From positions 4,278,001 to 4,342,000 of the forward strand of contig NZ_CP041146.1 in the NCBI RefSeq assembly GCF_006494775.1: a stretch of DNA of 64,000 bases, read 5' to 3'. This document shows, one piece after another, positions 42,749-51,523 of the stretch; the first letter of the stretch is position 1, and each line of letters begins with the position of its first letter. Below the pieces are notes generated by a model. It did not search any database and was not told the origin of the DNA. It saw only the letters and a list, made by a program, of their open reading frames with translations. The stretch comes from Nocardioides humi (GTDB taxonomy: Bacteria > Actinomycetota > Actinomycetes > Propionibacteriales > Nocardioidaceae). Position numbers and translations under genes: made by a program.

Positions 42749-43153
42749 TCAGTCAGCGGCTTCGAGCAGCCGCCAGCCGAGGCGCCGGGAGGCGGCCCGG
42801 TCGAAGGTGACGGTCTCGTTGATCCCGAAGAGCTCCATCGCGCCCTGGATCAGCCCGTCGGCGAAGTCGGCGCCCTCCTCGGCGAGGTGCAGCGCGCGGA
42901 CCACGCCCTCGCCGTCGTCGAACTCGAGGGACTCGGTCCGTACCAGGCTGCTCACCACGGAGAGACAGCTCTCCCGGTCGAACCCGTAGCTGCGGGAGAG
43001 GACCCAATAGAGCTCGGCCATCGTGACCTGGGTGATGAAGCCCGGCTCCTCGGGTGTCAGATCCAGCAGAAGACGACGGGCCGCGTCGGCGCTGGCGGCG
43101 TCCTCCTGCTCGGCGAAGGCTCGCACCAGGACGTTGGTGTCGATGCCGATCAC
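42749..43153 (-). CDS. PIN-domain toxin (VapC-like)
   Basis: Ribonuclease toxin of 134 residues with the PIN acidic set: IGIDTNVLVRAF (first Asp), TMAELYWVL (Glu), and GADFADGLIQGAM with TVTFDRAA (later Asp residues). Likely cleaves RNA and is held inactive by the protein encoded just upstream, whose stop overlaps this GTG start (GTGA). Confidence 0.88.
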   Translation of the reverse strand: MIGIDTNVLVRAFAEQEDAASADAARRLLLDLTPEEPGFITQVTMAELYWVLSRSYGFDRESCLSVVSSLVRTESLEFDDGEGVVRALHLAEEGADFADGLIQGAMELFGINETVTFDRAASRRLGWRLLEAAD

Positions 43154-43434
43154 TGATCCGCGTCCTCGTCGTCATCCCGCATGCCTCGCATGCCACTGGC
43201 CGCGCCGCCCTCGGCGATGCCCTCGTTGATCTCCTCGATCGTCAGGGTCCGCTGCCCCGGCCGGTACAGGATCCCGAAGAGATCCTGGATCTTCCCGGTG
43301 CGGGGCACGACCCGGTAGTGCCCAGGCGCGATCTTGACGAACCACACCTTCGAGCCGGGGGTCAGCCGCATGTCGTCGCGGACGTCCTTGGGGATGGTGA
43401 TCTGCCCCTTGCTGGTCATCGTTGCCACGCTCAC
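43150..43434 (-). CDS. AbrB-family antitoxin (VapB-like)
   Basis: DNA-binding antitoxin of 94 residues with the AbrB/SpoVT swapped-hairpin start MTSKGQITIPKDVRDDMRL and an acidic C-terminal tail (RDDDEDADQ) that would bind the toxin. AAGGAG precedes the GTG by six bases. It is coupled to the VapC-like toxin. The pair should repress its own promoter; no operator repeat was obvious. Confidence 0.86.
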   Translation of the reverse strand: MSVATMTSKGQITIPKDVRDDMRLTPGSKVWFVKIAPGHYRVVPRTGKIQDLFGILYRPGQRTLTIEEINEGIAEGGAASGMRGMRDDDEDADQ

Positions 43435-43496
43435 CGCCTGCTCCTTACCTTCGGCAACACATCCTTACTTCAGTGTGCGCCGCAAGGAGAAGTGCG

Positions 43497-43925
43497 TCAA
43501 GGCGTTTCCAGCAGCACCGTGAACGGCCCGTCGTTGACCGACGAGACCTCCATGTGCGCGCCGAACACGCCGCGCTCCACGTGCGTGCCGGTGGCCTCGA
43601 GAGCGGCACAGACCGCCTCGTAGAGCGGCTCGCTGACCGGACCGGGCGCGGCGGAGACCCAGGTGGGACGGCGGCCCTTGCGCGCGTCGCCGTACAGGGT
43701 GAACTGCGAGACGACGAGGGCGCCCGCCCCTGTCTCGCCGACCGAGCGCTCGCCGTCCAGGATCCGCAGGTCGCGGATCTTGCGGGCCATCCAGGCGACC
43801 TCGGCGTCGCCGTCGGCGTGGGTGACGCCGAGGTAGACGAGCAGGCCGGGGGAGTCGAGGGCGCCGACGACCGTGCCGTCGACGACGACGGAGGCCGAGG
43901 TGACCCGCTGCAGGACCGCGCGCAC
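43497..43925 (-). CDS. dtd: D-aminoacyl-tRNA deacylase
   Basis: Protein of 142 residues that removes D-amino acids wrongly attached to tRNA. The family motifs are visible: MRAVLQRVTSASVVVDG at the N-terminus, LVVSQFTLYGD (the SQFTL catalytic element) and the C-terminal NDGPFTVLLETP (the Gly-cis-Pro-like chirality selector region, written NxGPx in most members). Length is normal. It follows the SGNH lipoprotein gene closely on the same strand. Confidence 0.95.
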   Translation of the reverse strand: MRAVLQRVTSASVVVDGTVVGALDSPGLLVYLGVTHADGDAEVAWMARKIRDLRILDGERSVGETGAGALVVSQFTLYGDARKGRRPTWVSAAPGPVSEPLYEAVCAALEATGTHVERGVFGAHMEVSSVNDGPFTVLLETP

Positions 43926-43934
43926 CAGGGGCCT

Positions 43935-44789
43935 TCAGTCGAGCCCGGCGACCACGTCGGCGAGCAGGTCGGCCACCATCGCCTGCTCCTCGGCGTACGG
44001 GTGCCAGGCGAGGCCGCGCCGCCCCTGCGCGGGCGCGATCCCGGCGATCCACGGGTCGTCGGCGCAGATGTCGTGGCCGTGGCTCGGCGTCGCGGTGTCG
44101 AGGTACGTCGCCCCGCGCTGCTCCGCGACGGCGGCCGCCGTGGCGTTGATGCTCTCCACGACGTTGCGGACCAGCGGGATGTCGCCGGCGGCGATGCCGA
44201 GGTCGGCGCAGGTGCCCTCGTCGGGGAAGATCGTCGGGTAGCCGACCAGTACGACGTCCGCGTCGGGCGCCCGCTCGGCGACGGCGTCGACGACCCCGCC
44301 GAGGCGGTCGGGCATCTGGTCCAGCGCGGCCTGGATGCCGTTGGCCCCAGCGGCCTGGTCGGCCTCGGTGCACGGAGCCCCGCCGGGGTCGCTCGCCCCC
44401 AGCTGCACGCAGGTGATGAAGACCCGCACGGACAGGCCGAGGTCGTTGAGGCCCAGGCCGATCGTGACCAGGTCCGTCGTCTCGTCGACCGCCTCGATCT
44501 GGGGCCGGATCGAGCGCCCCCGGATCGTCTGCTCGCCCTCGACCGCGTCGGTGGGCGCGGCCGAGCAGCTCACGTCGGTGAGGTCGAGGTCCGCCTTCTT
44601 CGCGAGCAGGTGGGGGTAGTTGTTCTTCGAGCGCACGCAGCCGTCGCGCCCGTCGGCCCGCCCGATCAGCGGGCCGGCGGTGTAGGAGTCGCCGAGGGCG
44701 ACGTACTCCCTCTTGCTGCTGGAGGTCTTGCAGGCGCTGAGCATGACCGCCAGCACGGCGGCCAGGAGCAGGGCGGTGGCGCGGCGCAT
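43935..44789 (-). CDS. SGNH/GDSL-type lipoprotein hydrolase
   Basis: Secreted hydrolase of 284 residues with a lipobox, LSAC at residues 17-20, so it should be anchored outside the membrane. Catalytic blocks are EYVALGDSYTAGPL (Ser, block I), TIGLGLNDLG (block III), and HPYAEEQAMVADLL (His, final block). Resembles actinobacterial GDSL esterases and lipases. Substrate not predictable. Confidence 0.87.
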   Translation of the reverse strand: MRRATALLLAAVLAVMLSACKTSSSKREYVALGDSYTAGPLIGRADGRDGCVRSKNNYPHLLAKKADLDLTDVSCSAAPTDAVEGEQTIRGRSIRPQIEAVDETTDLVTIGLGLNDLGLSVRVFITCVQLGASDPGGAPCTEADQAAGANGIQAALDQMPDRLGGVVDAVAERAPDADVVLVGYPTIFPDEGTCADLGIAAGDIPLVRNVVESINATAAAVAEQRGATYLDTATPSHGHDICADDPWIAGIAPAQGRRGLAWHPYAEEQAMVADLLADVVAGLD

Positions 44790-44801
44790 GGGAGAACCCT
44801 C

Positions 44802-45164
44802 TCAGTACACGAGCGCCTGGACGCCCTCGCCCAGCGCCTCCTCGACGAACACCGGCGCCCCCGCGATCCGTACGCCGGCCAGCAGGTCGCCCTCCGTGAG
44901 CGAGCGCCGGGCGGCACACTGCGCGCACACCGTCACCGTGCCGCTGGCCAGGACCGTGTCGAGGAGGTCGGCGAGCGGCGTCGCGAGCGGCAGCTCGAGC
45001 TCGGCGGCCCGCCCGGGCACCGCCAGCCAGGCCGCCTCGCCGGTCAGCCACAGCGACACGGGCACGCCGGACACGGCGGCCGCCGCGGCGACCGTGAAGC
45101 CCTGGTTGCAGCGCTCCGGCTCGTCGGTTCCGCAGGTGACCTTCACGACGAGTGTGCGCGACAT
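44802..45164 (-). CDS. DsrE-like sulfur relay family protein
   Basis: Protein of 120 residues with the DsrE/DsrF-like fold: LVVKVTCGTDEPERCNQGFTVA, then SLWLTGEAAWLAV, and TVCAQCAARR, whose Cys pair could carry sulfur. The ATG at 45164 has minus-strand TAGGCT seven bases before it and is probably leaderless. Confidence 0.78.
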   Translation of the reverse strand: MSRTLVVKVTCGTDEPERCNQGFTVAAAAAVSGVPVSLWLTGEAAWLAVPGRAAELELPLATPLADLLDTVLASGTVTVCAQCAARRSLTEGDLLAGVRIAGAPVFVEEALGEGVQALVY

Positions 45165-45171
45165 GACCCGC

Positions 45172-45177
45172 AGCCTA
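45172..45177 (-). promoter_or_regulatory. -10 box for the leaderless DsrE-like gene
   Basis: Minus-strand TAGGCT, seven bases before the ATG at 45164. Confidence 0.5.
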
Positions 45178-45276
45178 CGATCCGCAGGATCTCCTCCCGC
45201 TTGCGCCACCGGTCCAGCTCGACCGCGCTCCTCCGCGTGAGCACGTGACCGGCCGCCCCCTTCGGGCCCCGCGGCC

Positions 45277-45282
45277 TAGAAT
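45277..45282 (+). promoter_or_regulatory. -10 box for the leaderless nitrobindin operon
   Basis: TAGAAT, eight bases before the GTG at 45291, which lacks a ribosome site. Confidence 0.55.
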
Positions 45283-45290
45283 GTCCGGTC

Positions 45291-45785
45291 GTGGCCTTCG
45301 AACTCCCCGACAACCTGCACCCCGACTGCGGGCCCATCGCCTGGATGCTCGGCACCTGGCGCGGCAACGGCCACGGCGACTACCCGACGATCGAGCCCTT
45401 CCAGTTCGGCCAGGAGCTGATCTTCACCCACGACGGCCGCCCGTTCTTCCACTACATGGCCCGCGCCTGGCTGATCGACGAGCAGGGCGAGAAGATCCGC
45501 GACGGCGCGATCGAGACCGGCTTCGTCCGCGGTGTCGGCGGTGGTCGGTTCGAGATCCTGCTGACCCACAATTTCGGCGTCGCCGAGATCTGGGAGGGCG
45601 AGGCCGACAACGGGAAGTTCGAGTGGACCACCGACGCCGTGGCGCGCACCGAGACCGCGAAGGAGTACGTCGCCGGGAAGCGCCTCTACGGCAATGTGGA
45701 GGGCGACCTCCTCTACGCCTTCGACATGGCGGCCATGGGCCAGCCGCTCCAGCCGCACCTGTGGGCGAGGCTCAAGCGTGCCTGA
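45291..45785 (+). CDS. Nitrobindin-like heme-binding protein (FABP family)
   Basis: Beta-barrel protein of 164 residues. The nitrobindin signature is GTWRGNGHGDYPTIEPF (about residue 21). The C-terminal PHLWARLKR carries the His expected to ligate heme. The family binds ferric heme and reacts with peroxynitrite. It starts a tight operon (Fur regulator, cytidylyltransferase, YgfZ) whose members overlap; the stop here lies 3 codons inside the Fur gene. Confidence 0.9.
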   Translation: MAFELPDNLHPDCGPIAWMLGTWRGNGHGDYPTIEPFQFGQELIFTHDGRPFFHYMARAWLIDEQGEKIRDGAIETGFVRGVGGGRFEILLTHNFGVAEIWEGEADNGKFEWTTDAVARTETAKEYVAGKRLYGNVEGDLLYAFDMAAMGQPLQPHLWARLKRA

Positions 45786-46218
45786 CGACCACGACCACAG
45801 CCACGACCACGACTGGCGGGCCGCCCTCCGGGAGAAGGGCTACCGGCTGACGCCCCAGCGCGAGCTGATCCTCGGCGCCGTCGACGCCCTCGGCCACGCG
45901 ACGCCCGACGAGGTGCTGGCCCACGTCCAGCAGACGGTGAGCACCATCAACGCCTCCACGGTCTACCGCACCCTCGAGGTGCTCGAGGAGCTGGGGCTGG
46001 TCCGCCATGCGCACCTCACCGACCGCGCCCCGACGTACCACTCGACCCGCGGGCACGAGCACTTCCACCTCGTCTGCCGCGGCTGCGGCGACGTGATCTC
46101 CGTCGACACCGAGGAGGCCGCGCCGTTCGTGGCGGTCCTCGCCGAGCGGGGCTTCGTCCCGGACCTCGGCCACCTCGCCGTCTTCGGGCGCTGCGCCCGG
46201 TGCCAGGAGGAGAGCTGA
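45778..46218 (+). CDS. Fur family metal-dependent repressor
   Basis: Regulator of 146 residues. A His-rich start (PDDHDHSHDHDW) precedes the winged helix GYRLTPQRELILGAVDAL...NASTVYRTLEVLEELGLV. The dimer domain has HEHFHLVCRGCGDV and a final CARCQEES, the two Cys pairs of the structural zinc site. It is probably a Zur or Fur-type sensor; the metal cannot be told. It is translationally coupled with nitrobindin before it and the cytidylyltransferase after it (TGATG). Confidence 0.9.
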   Translation: MPDDHDHSHDHDWRAALREKGYRLTPQRELILGAVDALGHATPDEVLAHVQQTVSTINASTVYRTLEVLEELGLVRHAHLTDRAPTYHSTRGHEHFHLVCRGCGDVISVDTEEAAPFVAVLAERGFVPDLGHLAVFGRCARCQEES

Positions 46219-46685
46219 TGACGACCGTCCTGACCTACGGCACCTTCGACCTGTTCCACATCGGGCACCTGCGGCTGATCGAGCGCCTGGCCGGGCTGGG
46301 CGACCGGCTCGTGGTGGGTGTCTCGACCGACGAGTTCAACGCCGGCAAGGGCAAGCGCTCCGTCGTGTCGTACGACGACCGCGCGGCCATCGTGGGCGCC
46401 ATCAAGGGCGTCGACCTGGTCGTCCCCGAGGAGTCGTGGGAGCAGAAGCGCTCCGACATCGTGGAGCACGGCGTCGACCTCTTCGTGATGGGCGACGACT
46501 GGACCGGGAAGTTCGACGACCTCTCCGACGTTTGCGAGGTGAGGTACCTGCCGCGCACCTCCGGTGTGTCGAGCACCGAGATCAAGGAGATGCTCCGCAC
46601 GCTCGACCCGGCGCACATCGAGGAGATGCAGGCAGCCCTCGGCACCCTCACCCGACTCCTCGAGCACTACCGGGACCTCACATGA
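46218..46685 (+). CDS. Glycerol-3-phosphate cytidylyltransferase-like protein
   Basis: Nucleotidyltransferase of 155 residues with the HxGH motif in YGTFDLFHIGHLRLIERL and the second signature RTSGVSSTEIKEM. This is the TagD type, making CDP-glycerol from CTP and glycerol-3-phosphate. TagD itself is about 130 residues, so the C-terminal helix is longer here. It could supply the CDP-glycerol phosphotransferase-like enzyme at 56047, though the two are 10 kb apart. Overlapping starts couple it to Fur and YgfZ. Confidence 0.82.
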   Translation: MTTVLTYGTFDLFHIGHLRLIERLAGLGDRLVVGVSTDEFNAGKGKRSVVSYDDRAAIVGAIKGVDLVVPEESWEQKRSDIVEHGVDLFVMGDDWTGKFDDLSDVCEVRYLPRTSGVSSTEIKEMLRTLDPAHIEEMQAALGTLTRLLEHYRDLT

Positions 46686-47649
46686 GCACCTACGCTAGCC
46701 CCCTCCTCGACCTCCCCGGCGCCGTCGCCGGCGAGGGCATCGACGCCGGTGTCGCCGCCCACTACGGCAGCCTGTACGGCGAGCAGCGGGCCCTCGCGGC
46801 CGGCGAGGGCTTCGTCGACCTCTCCCACCGCGACGTGCTGCGCGTCGCCGGACCGGACCGCCTCACCTGGCTGCACTCCTTGACCACCCAGTACTTCGAG
46901 GGCATGCCCGCCGGGCAGTGGGTCTCCGCACTCGTGCTCTCCCCGCAGGGGCACGTCGAGCACGCGTTCACCGGCGTCGACGACGGCGAGGCGTTCACCG
47001 CCCACACCGAGCCGGGTCGCGCGGCTGCGCTGATCGACTTCCTGGAGCGGATGAGGTTCATGATGCGCGTCGAGATCGCCGACGTGACCGCGGACCTGGC
47101 CGTGGCGTGGCGGCCCGGCAAGTACGACCTGGTCCCGCGCGACCAGCTGGCGTCGTACGCCGAGGCGGCGGGTCCGGCCGCGGGCCTGTGGGCCTTCGAG
47201 GCGCTGCGGATCGAGCGCGGCGAGCCCCGCTTCGGCCTCGACACCGACGAGCGGACCATCCCCAACGAGGTCGGCTGGCTCGCCGGGGACCAGCCGGGCG
47301 GGCAGCCGTGGGCCGCGGTCCACATGGACAAGGGCTGCTACCGCGGCCAGGAGACCGTCGCCCGGGTCCACAACCTCGGCAAGCCGCCGCGCCGGCTGAC
47401 CCTGCTCCACCTCGACGGCTCCGAGAACCGGCTCCCCGCGCCCGGCACCGAGGTGCTGCCCGAGGGCGGCGGTCGCGCCGCCGGCTTCGTCGGCTCCTCC
47501 GCCCGCCACCACGAGCTCGGCCCGATCGCCCTCGCGCTGCTCAAGCGCAACACCGACGTCTCCGCCCCCTCGTGGTCGACGGGCTCCCGGCCTCCCAGGA
47601 GGTCGTCGTCGACCCCGAGGTCGGGCTGCATTTCCGGCCACAGCGTTGA
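46682..47649 (+). CDS. ygfZ: YgfZ/GcvT-like folate-binding protein (one frameshift)
   Basis: Protein of about 322 residues that supports Fe-S cluster maintenance with folate. The family signature is MDKGCYRGQETVARVHNLG (KGCYxGQE, about residue 222). After LKRNTDVSAP the frame is lost in the C run 47565-47569. The expected ending LVVDGLPASQEVVVDPEVG...RPQR lies in the next frame and stops at 47649; one extra C restores it. Start overlaps the stop of the cytidylyltransferase gene (ATGA). Confidence 0.85.
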
Positions 47650-47672
47650 GAAGGTCGCCAGACGAGTATGGT

Positions 47673-47690
47673 GCGGGACGAAGGTCCCGC
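47673..47690 (+). terminator. Short terminator hairpin after the YgfZ operon
   Basis: Seven-base perfect stem GCGGGAC/GTCCCGC with loop GAAG, 24 bases after the YgfZ stop. No T run follows. Confidence 0.5.
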
Positions 47691-47850
47691 CTCCGCCGGC
47701 CGGTGTGATCGGCTCTCACGGTTAAATGTAATCGGATTTGTTGTGAACCCTGGGTAGACCGGTGCTGCTCGTGGCATGGTGGTAGACAACTGCTCTCGGG
47801 CGATGTGGCCTGGGGCGGGGTACCCGATATGTCTGAGGGGGCATACACCC

Positions 47851-48234
47851 ATGAAGAAGCTCATTCTCGGTCTGCTTGCTGCTGCGCTGGTGACCCTCGG
47901 TCTGGTGGGGACGACGTCCCTGGCGCACGCCGACCCGTACACGGGCACGGTGCCGGTGACCCCGGCGGTCGCGAAGAGCAAGGTCAAGCCCAACAAGAAG
48001 GCCAAGATCCCGCTCGCCACGGCGGGCAACGTGGTGCCGACCGGCACGGCCAAGGTGGTCTGCAAGAACGGCAAGACCAAGGTCAAGGCCAACAAGCCGC
48101 TCAACGCCAAGGGTCTCGCCAAGACCGGCAAGCTGAAGAAGAAGGGCAAGTGGACGTGCACGGTCACGTACACCGCCACGCCCAACAGCGTCTTCCAGAG
48201 CGGCAAGTTCAAGGTCAAGGTCAAGGTCAAGTGA
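47851..48234 (+). CDS. Small Lys-rich secreted protein
   Basis: Secreted protein of 127 residues with a clear signal peptide (MKKLILGLLAAALVTLGL..., cleavage after LAHA). The mature part is strongly basic, with two Cys that could pair (VVCKNGK and KWTCTVTY) and a beta-rich, Ig-like feel ending KFKVKVKVK. It resembles the Lys-rich last domain of the secreted protein at 34610. GAGGGG lies 10 bases before the ATG. It may bind an acidic surface polymer; this is inference. The 200 bases upstream hold no gene and should contain its promoter. Confidence 0.72.
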   Translation: MKKLILGLLAAALVTLGLVGTTSLAHADPYTGTVPVTPAVAKSKVKPNKKAKIPLATAGNVVPTGTAKVVCKNGKTKVKANKPLNAKGLAKTGKLKKKGKWTCTVTYTATPNSVFQSGKFKVKVKVK

Positions 48235-48281
48235 TCCGGGGGCGCTGACCCCACCGTCGTCACGTCGACCCGTTCAACGGC

Positions 48282-48318
48282 GAAGAGGGTCCCGTGGGCA
48301 TGCCCCGGGACCTTCTTC
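48282..48318 (+). terminator. Terminator hairpin between the Lys-rich protein and DUF4012
   Basis: Twelve-base stem (48282-48293 with 48307-48318, one G-T pair) ending two bases before an ATG at 48320. It would block that ATG, which supports the GTG at 48347 as the start of the next gene. Confidence 0.7.
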
Positions 48319-48346
48319 CATGCGCCGCGCAAGGAGGCACACGTCG

Positions 48347-50098
48347 GTGCTGACGTCCAGGAGGCTGTGGATCTGCATCGGCGGCGCGGTCGTCGGCGTT
48401 CTCGTCCTGTGGGCCGGATGGACCGCTTGGCAGGTCAGCCGCGACCTGAATGACGCGGTGGATCGCGCGCAGCGCATCCAGGACGCGGTCGAGGTGCGAG
48501 ACACGGCTGCTGTGGAGCGTGAGCTCGCGGCGCTGCGTGCGGCCAGTGCGTCGGCGGCGGACCGTACGGCGGGCCCGACCTGGTCGGTGCTGAGCCGGGT
48601 GCCGTTCCTGGGCGACGACGCGGCGGGTGTCCGGACGACCAGCCGGGTTCTCGACGACCTGGCTCGCGACGGGGTGCAGCCGCTGGTCGTCGCCTCGGAC
48701 CGCTTCGAGGAGCTGCTGCCCAGGGACGGTGCGCTCGACATCGGCGTCGCCGAGGACCTTGCCGCACCGGTGGCCCAGGCGCGGCGGGCCTTCGCCGCCG
48801 CCGAGGAAGAGCTGGCCGAGGTCGACACCTCGGGATTCGTCGGGCGTCTGGACCGGCAGTTCACCGACTTCCGCGATCAGGTGAGCCGGGCGGCGGACGC
48901 GTTGGCCTCGGCGGAGGTCGCGACCAGGATCCTGCCGACGATGCTCGGCGCCGATGGCCCTCGCGACTACCTGCTGGTCTTCCAGAACAACGCCGAGATC
49001 CGGGGGACCGGAGGCCTGGCGGGCGCGGTGTCGTACGTCGATGTCGAGGACGGCCGGCTCGAGCTGCGGGGTCATGTCGCCGCAGCCACCCTCGGTGAGG
49101 CGGCCCAGCCCGTGCTGTCGTTGAGCGCGGCGGAGCAGGAGCTGTACGGCAATGTGCTGGGGACCTACGCGGTCAACGCGACGATGACCCCCGACGTCCC
49201 CCGCGCCGCCGACCTCCTCCGGGCCCGGTGGGAGCAGGAGTTCCCCACCCAGCGGGTCGACGGCGTGCTGTTCCTGGACGCCGTGGCGATCGGCTATCTG
49301 CTCGACGCGACCGGGCCGGTGACGGTCGACGGGGTGGAGATCACCGGCGACGACGCGGTCGACGAGCTGCTGCACAACACCTACCTGCGGCTGCCGGACC
49401 CGGCACGGCAGGACGCCTTCTTCGCCGACGTCGCCGCGGCCACCTTCGACCGGTTCACCTCAGGGCTGGGCAACCCGACCGGCGTGCTGAAGGCGTTGGC
49501 TCGGGCCACGGACGAGCGCCGCGTGCTGGTGCACGCGTTCGACGACGCGGTGCGGGAGGAGCTGGCGGGCACGCCGATCGCCGGCGAGTTCGTCACGGAC
49601 CCGACGGTGAGCGAGCCGCAGGTCGGGGTGACCCTCAACGACATGACCGGCGCGAAGATGTCCTACTACCTGCGCTACGACGTCGACGTGAACGCCACCT
49701 CGTGCCGGGGTACGGTCCAGACCTACAGCGCGAAGGCGCGGATCGCCTCGGTCGCGCCACCCGAGGCCGCGGCGCTGCCGGAGTACATCACCGGCGGCGG
49801 CAAGTACGGATCGGCGCCGGGCACCCAGTTGATGGCGGTGCGGATCTTCGCCCCGGCCGGCGGCGAGATCAGCGACGTCGAGTTCAACGGCGTGCCGTCG
49901 CAGGTGATCGAGGTCGACCTGGAGGGCCGCCCGGTCGCGATGACCTTCGTCCAGCTGATTCCGGGACAGAAGGTCGATCTGGCATGGAAGATGAAGAGCG
50001 GCGACGGCCAGACCGGTGACACCGACGTCACGGTCACGCCGACGATCGAGGCCAAGGCCAGCACACGCACGCTCGCGAGCGCGTGTGCGAGGGGATGA
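48347..50098 (+). CDS. DUF4012 domain membrane protein (copy 2)
   Basis: Protein of 583 residues with the same build as copy 1: one N-terminal membrane segment (ICIGGAVVGVLVLWAGW), a helical stretch, and DUF4012 landmarks RDYLLVFQNNAEIRGTGGLAG, VNATMTPDVPRAADLLRARW and VDGVLFLDAVAIGYLLDATG. The GTG at 48347 was chosen because AAGGAGG sits nine bases upstream and the earlier in-frame ATG lies against a hairpin. It is followed 30 bases later by a Wzc-like kinase on the same strand, repeating the pairing seen at 30448-33827. Confidence 0.84.
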   Translation: MLTSRRLWICIGGAVVGVLVLWAGWTAWQVSRDLNDAVDRAQRIQDAVEVRDTAAVERELAALRAASASAADRTAGPTWSVLSRVPFLGDDAAGVRTTSRVLDDLARDGVQPLVVASDRFEELLPRDGALDIGVAEDLAAPVAQARRAFAAAEEELAEVDTSGFVGRLDRQFTDFRDQVSRAADALASAEVATRILPTMLGADGPRDYLLVFQNNAEIRGTGGLAGAVSYVDVEDGRLELRGHVAAATLGEAAQPVLSLSAAEQELYGNVLGTYAVNATMTPDVPRAADLLRARWEQEFPTQRVDGVLFLDAVAIGYLLDATGPVTVDGVEITGDDAVDELLHNTYLRLPDPARQDAFFADVAAATFDRFTSGLGNPTGVLKALARATDERRVLVHAFDDAVREELAGTPIAGEFVTDPTVSEPQVGVTLNDMTGAKMSYYLRYDVDVNATSCRGTVQTYSAKARIASVAPPEAAALPEYITGGGKYGSAPGTQLMAVRIFAPAGGEISDVEFNGVPSQVIEVDLEGRPVAMTFVQLIPGQKVDLAWKMKSGDGQTGDTDVTVTPTIEAKASTRTLASACARG

Positions 50099-50128
50099 TT
50101 GCGATGACTCGGGGAATGAGAGCCGACC

Positions 50129-51523
50129 GTGGAACTGCGTGACTATCTGCGCGTCCTGAGGCGGCGCTGGCTGTCGATCCTCGTGATCGCCGTCGCGGTG
50201 ACGGCGGCAGCGGGTGTTTTCACGGCGGTTCAGACGCCGCAGTACGCCTCGACGGCTCGCCTGTTCGTCACGACCTCGCAGACCAATGACGCCCAACTGC
50301 TCCAGGGCGGCCAGTTCTCGGCGCAACGGGTGAAGTCGTACGCCGACTTGATCACGAGCCGCGAGCTCGCGCAACGGGTCATCGACGACACCGGCCTGAA
50401 GACGACGCCGGCTGATCTCGCCGACCAGGTCGAGGCGCAGGCGGTCCTCGACACCGTCAACCTGGACGTCACGGTCACCGACCCCGATGCCCAGCAGGCG
50501 CAGGTGATCGCCCAGTCCTACGCGGAGCAGCTCACCGACCTGGTCCGCGAGCTGGAGACGCCCGCCGGCCAGGCCGACGCCCCGATCAAGGCGACGATCG
50601 TCGACGCCGCGTCGTACTCCGACAACCCGGTCTCGCCCCAGCCCCAGCGCAACCTTGCCCTCGGCGTGGTCGTCGGTCTCATGCTCGGCTTCGGCCTCGC
50701 CGTTCTGCGCGAAGTACTGGACACCCGGGTGAAGTCGCTCGACGACGTGGCCGAGATCACCGACGCGCCGACCTTGGGCACGATCGCGTACGACGCCGCC
50801 GCGACAAAGACGCCGCTGCTGACTCAGATCCCGCCGCACGCACCGCGAGCTGAGTCGTTCCGGGTGCTGCGCACGAACCTCCAGTTCGTCGACGTCGACA
50901 GCGAGCAGAAGGTCTTCGTCGTCACCTCCGCAGTCCCCGGCGAAGGCAAGACGTCGACGGCGGTCAACCTCGCGATCAGCCTCGCCCAGGGCGGCGCCCG
51001 CACCCTCCTCGTCGAGGGCGACCTTCGCCGGCCCATGGCCGCCAAGCGGCTCGGCATGGACGAGGCCGTCGGCCTCACCAACGTCCTCGTCGGCAAGGTC
51101 AAGGCACCGGACGTGTTCCAGATCCACAACGACTCCCGCCTGTCGGTCGTGGCGTCCGGGCCGATCCCGCCCAATCCGGCGGAGCTGATCCAGTCGCACG
51201 CGATGGAGGACTTCCTCGCCTACGTGCGGGAGGAGTACGACGTGGTGATCGTCGACGCCCCGCCGCTGCTCCCGGTCACCGATGCTGCGCTGCTGGCCGC
51301 GAAGTCTGACGGCGCGCTCGTCGTACTGAGTCACGGCAAGGTGACCAAGGAGCAGGTGCGCCACTCCATTGAGCGCCTGGGTCAGGTTGACGCTCACTTC
51401 GCGGGCCTTGTGCTCAACAAGGTGCCTGCCAAGGGCAAATCCTACGGCTACGGATATGGGTACGGCTACGCGCCTGGCGATCAGGCCAAGGCCATTCACC
51501 TGCCGGGCGGCGTGCATGACTGA
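50129..51523 (+). CDS. Wzc-like polysaccharide co-polymerase / tyrosine autokinase (copy 2)
   Basis: BY-kinase of 464 residues beginning MELRDYLRVLRRRWLSILVIAV. It has Wzz-domain membrane segments near residues 15-35 and 175-195. Walker A is VVTSAVPGEGKTSTAVN, Walker A' LLVEGDLRRP (Glu-Gly where Asp-Ala is usual) and Walker B VVIVDAPPLLPV. The tail is KSYGYGYGYGYAPGD, alternating Tyr-Gly instead of the six-Tyr run of copy 1. Its stop lies inside the start of the GT2 gene. It should control the chain length of the second glycan. Confidence 0.88.
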   Translation: MELRDYLRVLRRRWLSILVIAVAVTAAAGVFTAVQTPQYASTARLFVTTSQTNDAQLLQGGQFSAQRVKSYADLITSRELAQRVIDDTGLKTTPADLADQVEAQAVLDTVNLDVTVTDPDAQQAQVIAQSYAEQLTDLVRELETPAGQADAPIKATIVDAASYSDNPVSPQPQRNLALGVVVGLMLGFGLAVLREVLDTRVKSLDDVAEITDAPTLGTIAYDAAATKTPLLTQIPPHAPRAESFRVLRTNLQFVDVDSEQKVFVVTSAVPGEGKTSTAVNLAISLAQGGARTLLVEGDLRRPMAAKRLGMDEAVGLTNVLVGKVKAPDVFQIHNDSRLSVVASGPIPPNPAELIQSHAMEDFLAYVREEYDVVIVDAPPLLPVTDAALLAAKSDGALVVLSHGKVTKEQVRHSIERLGQVDAHFAGLVLNKVPAKGKSYGYGYGYGYAPGDQAKAIHLPGGVHD

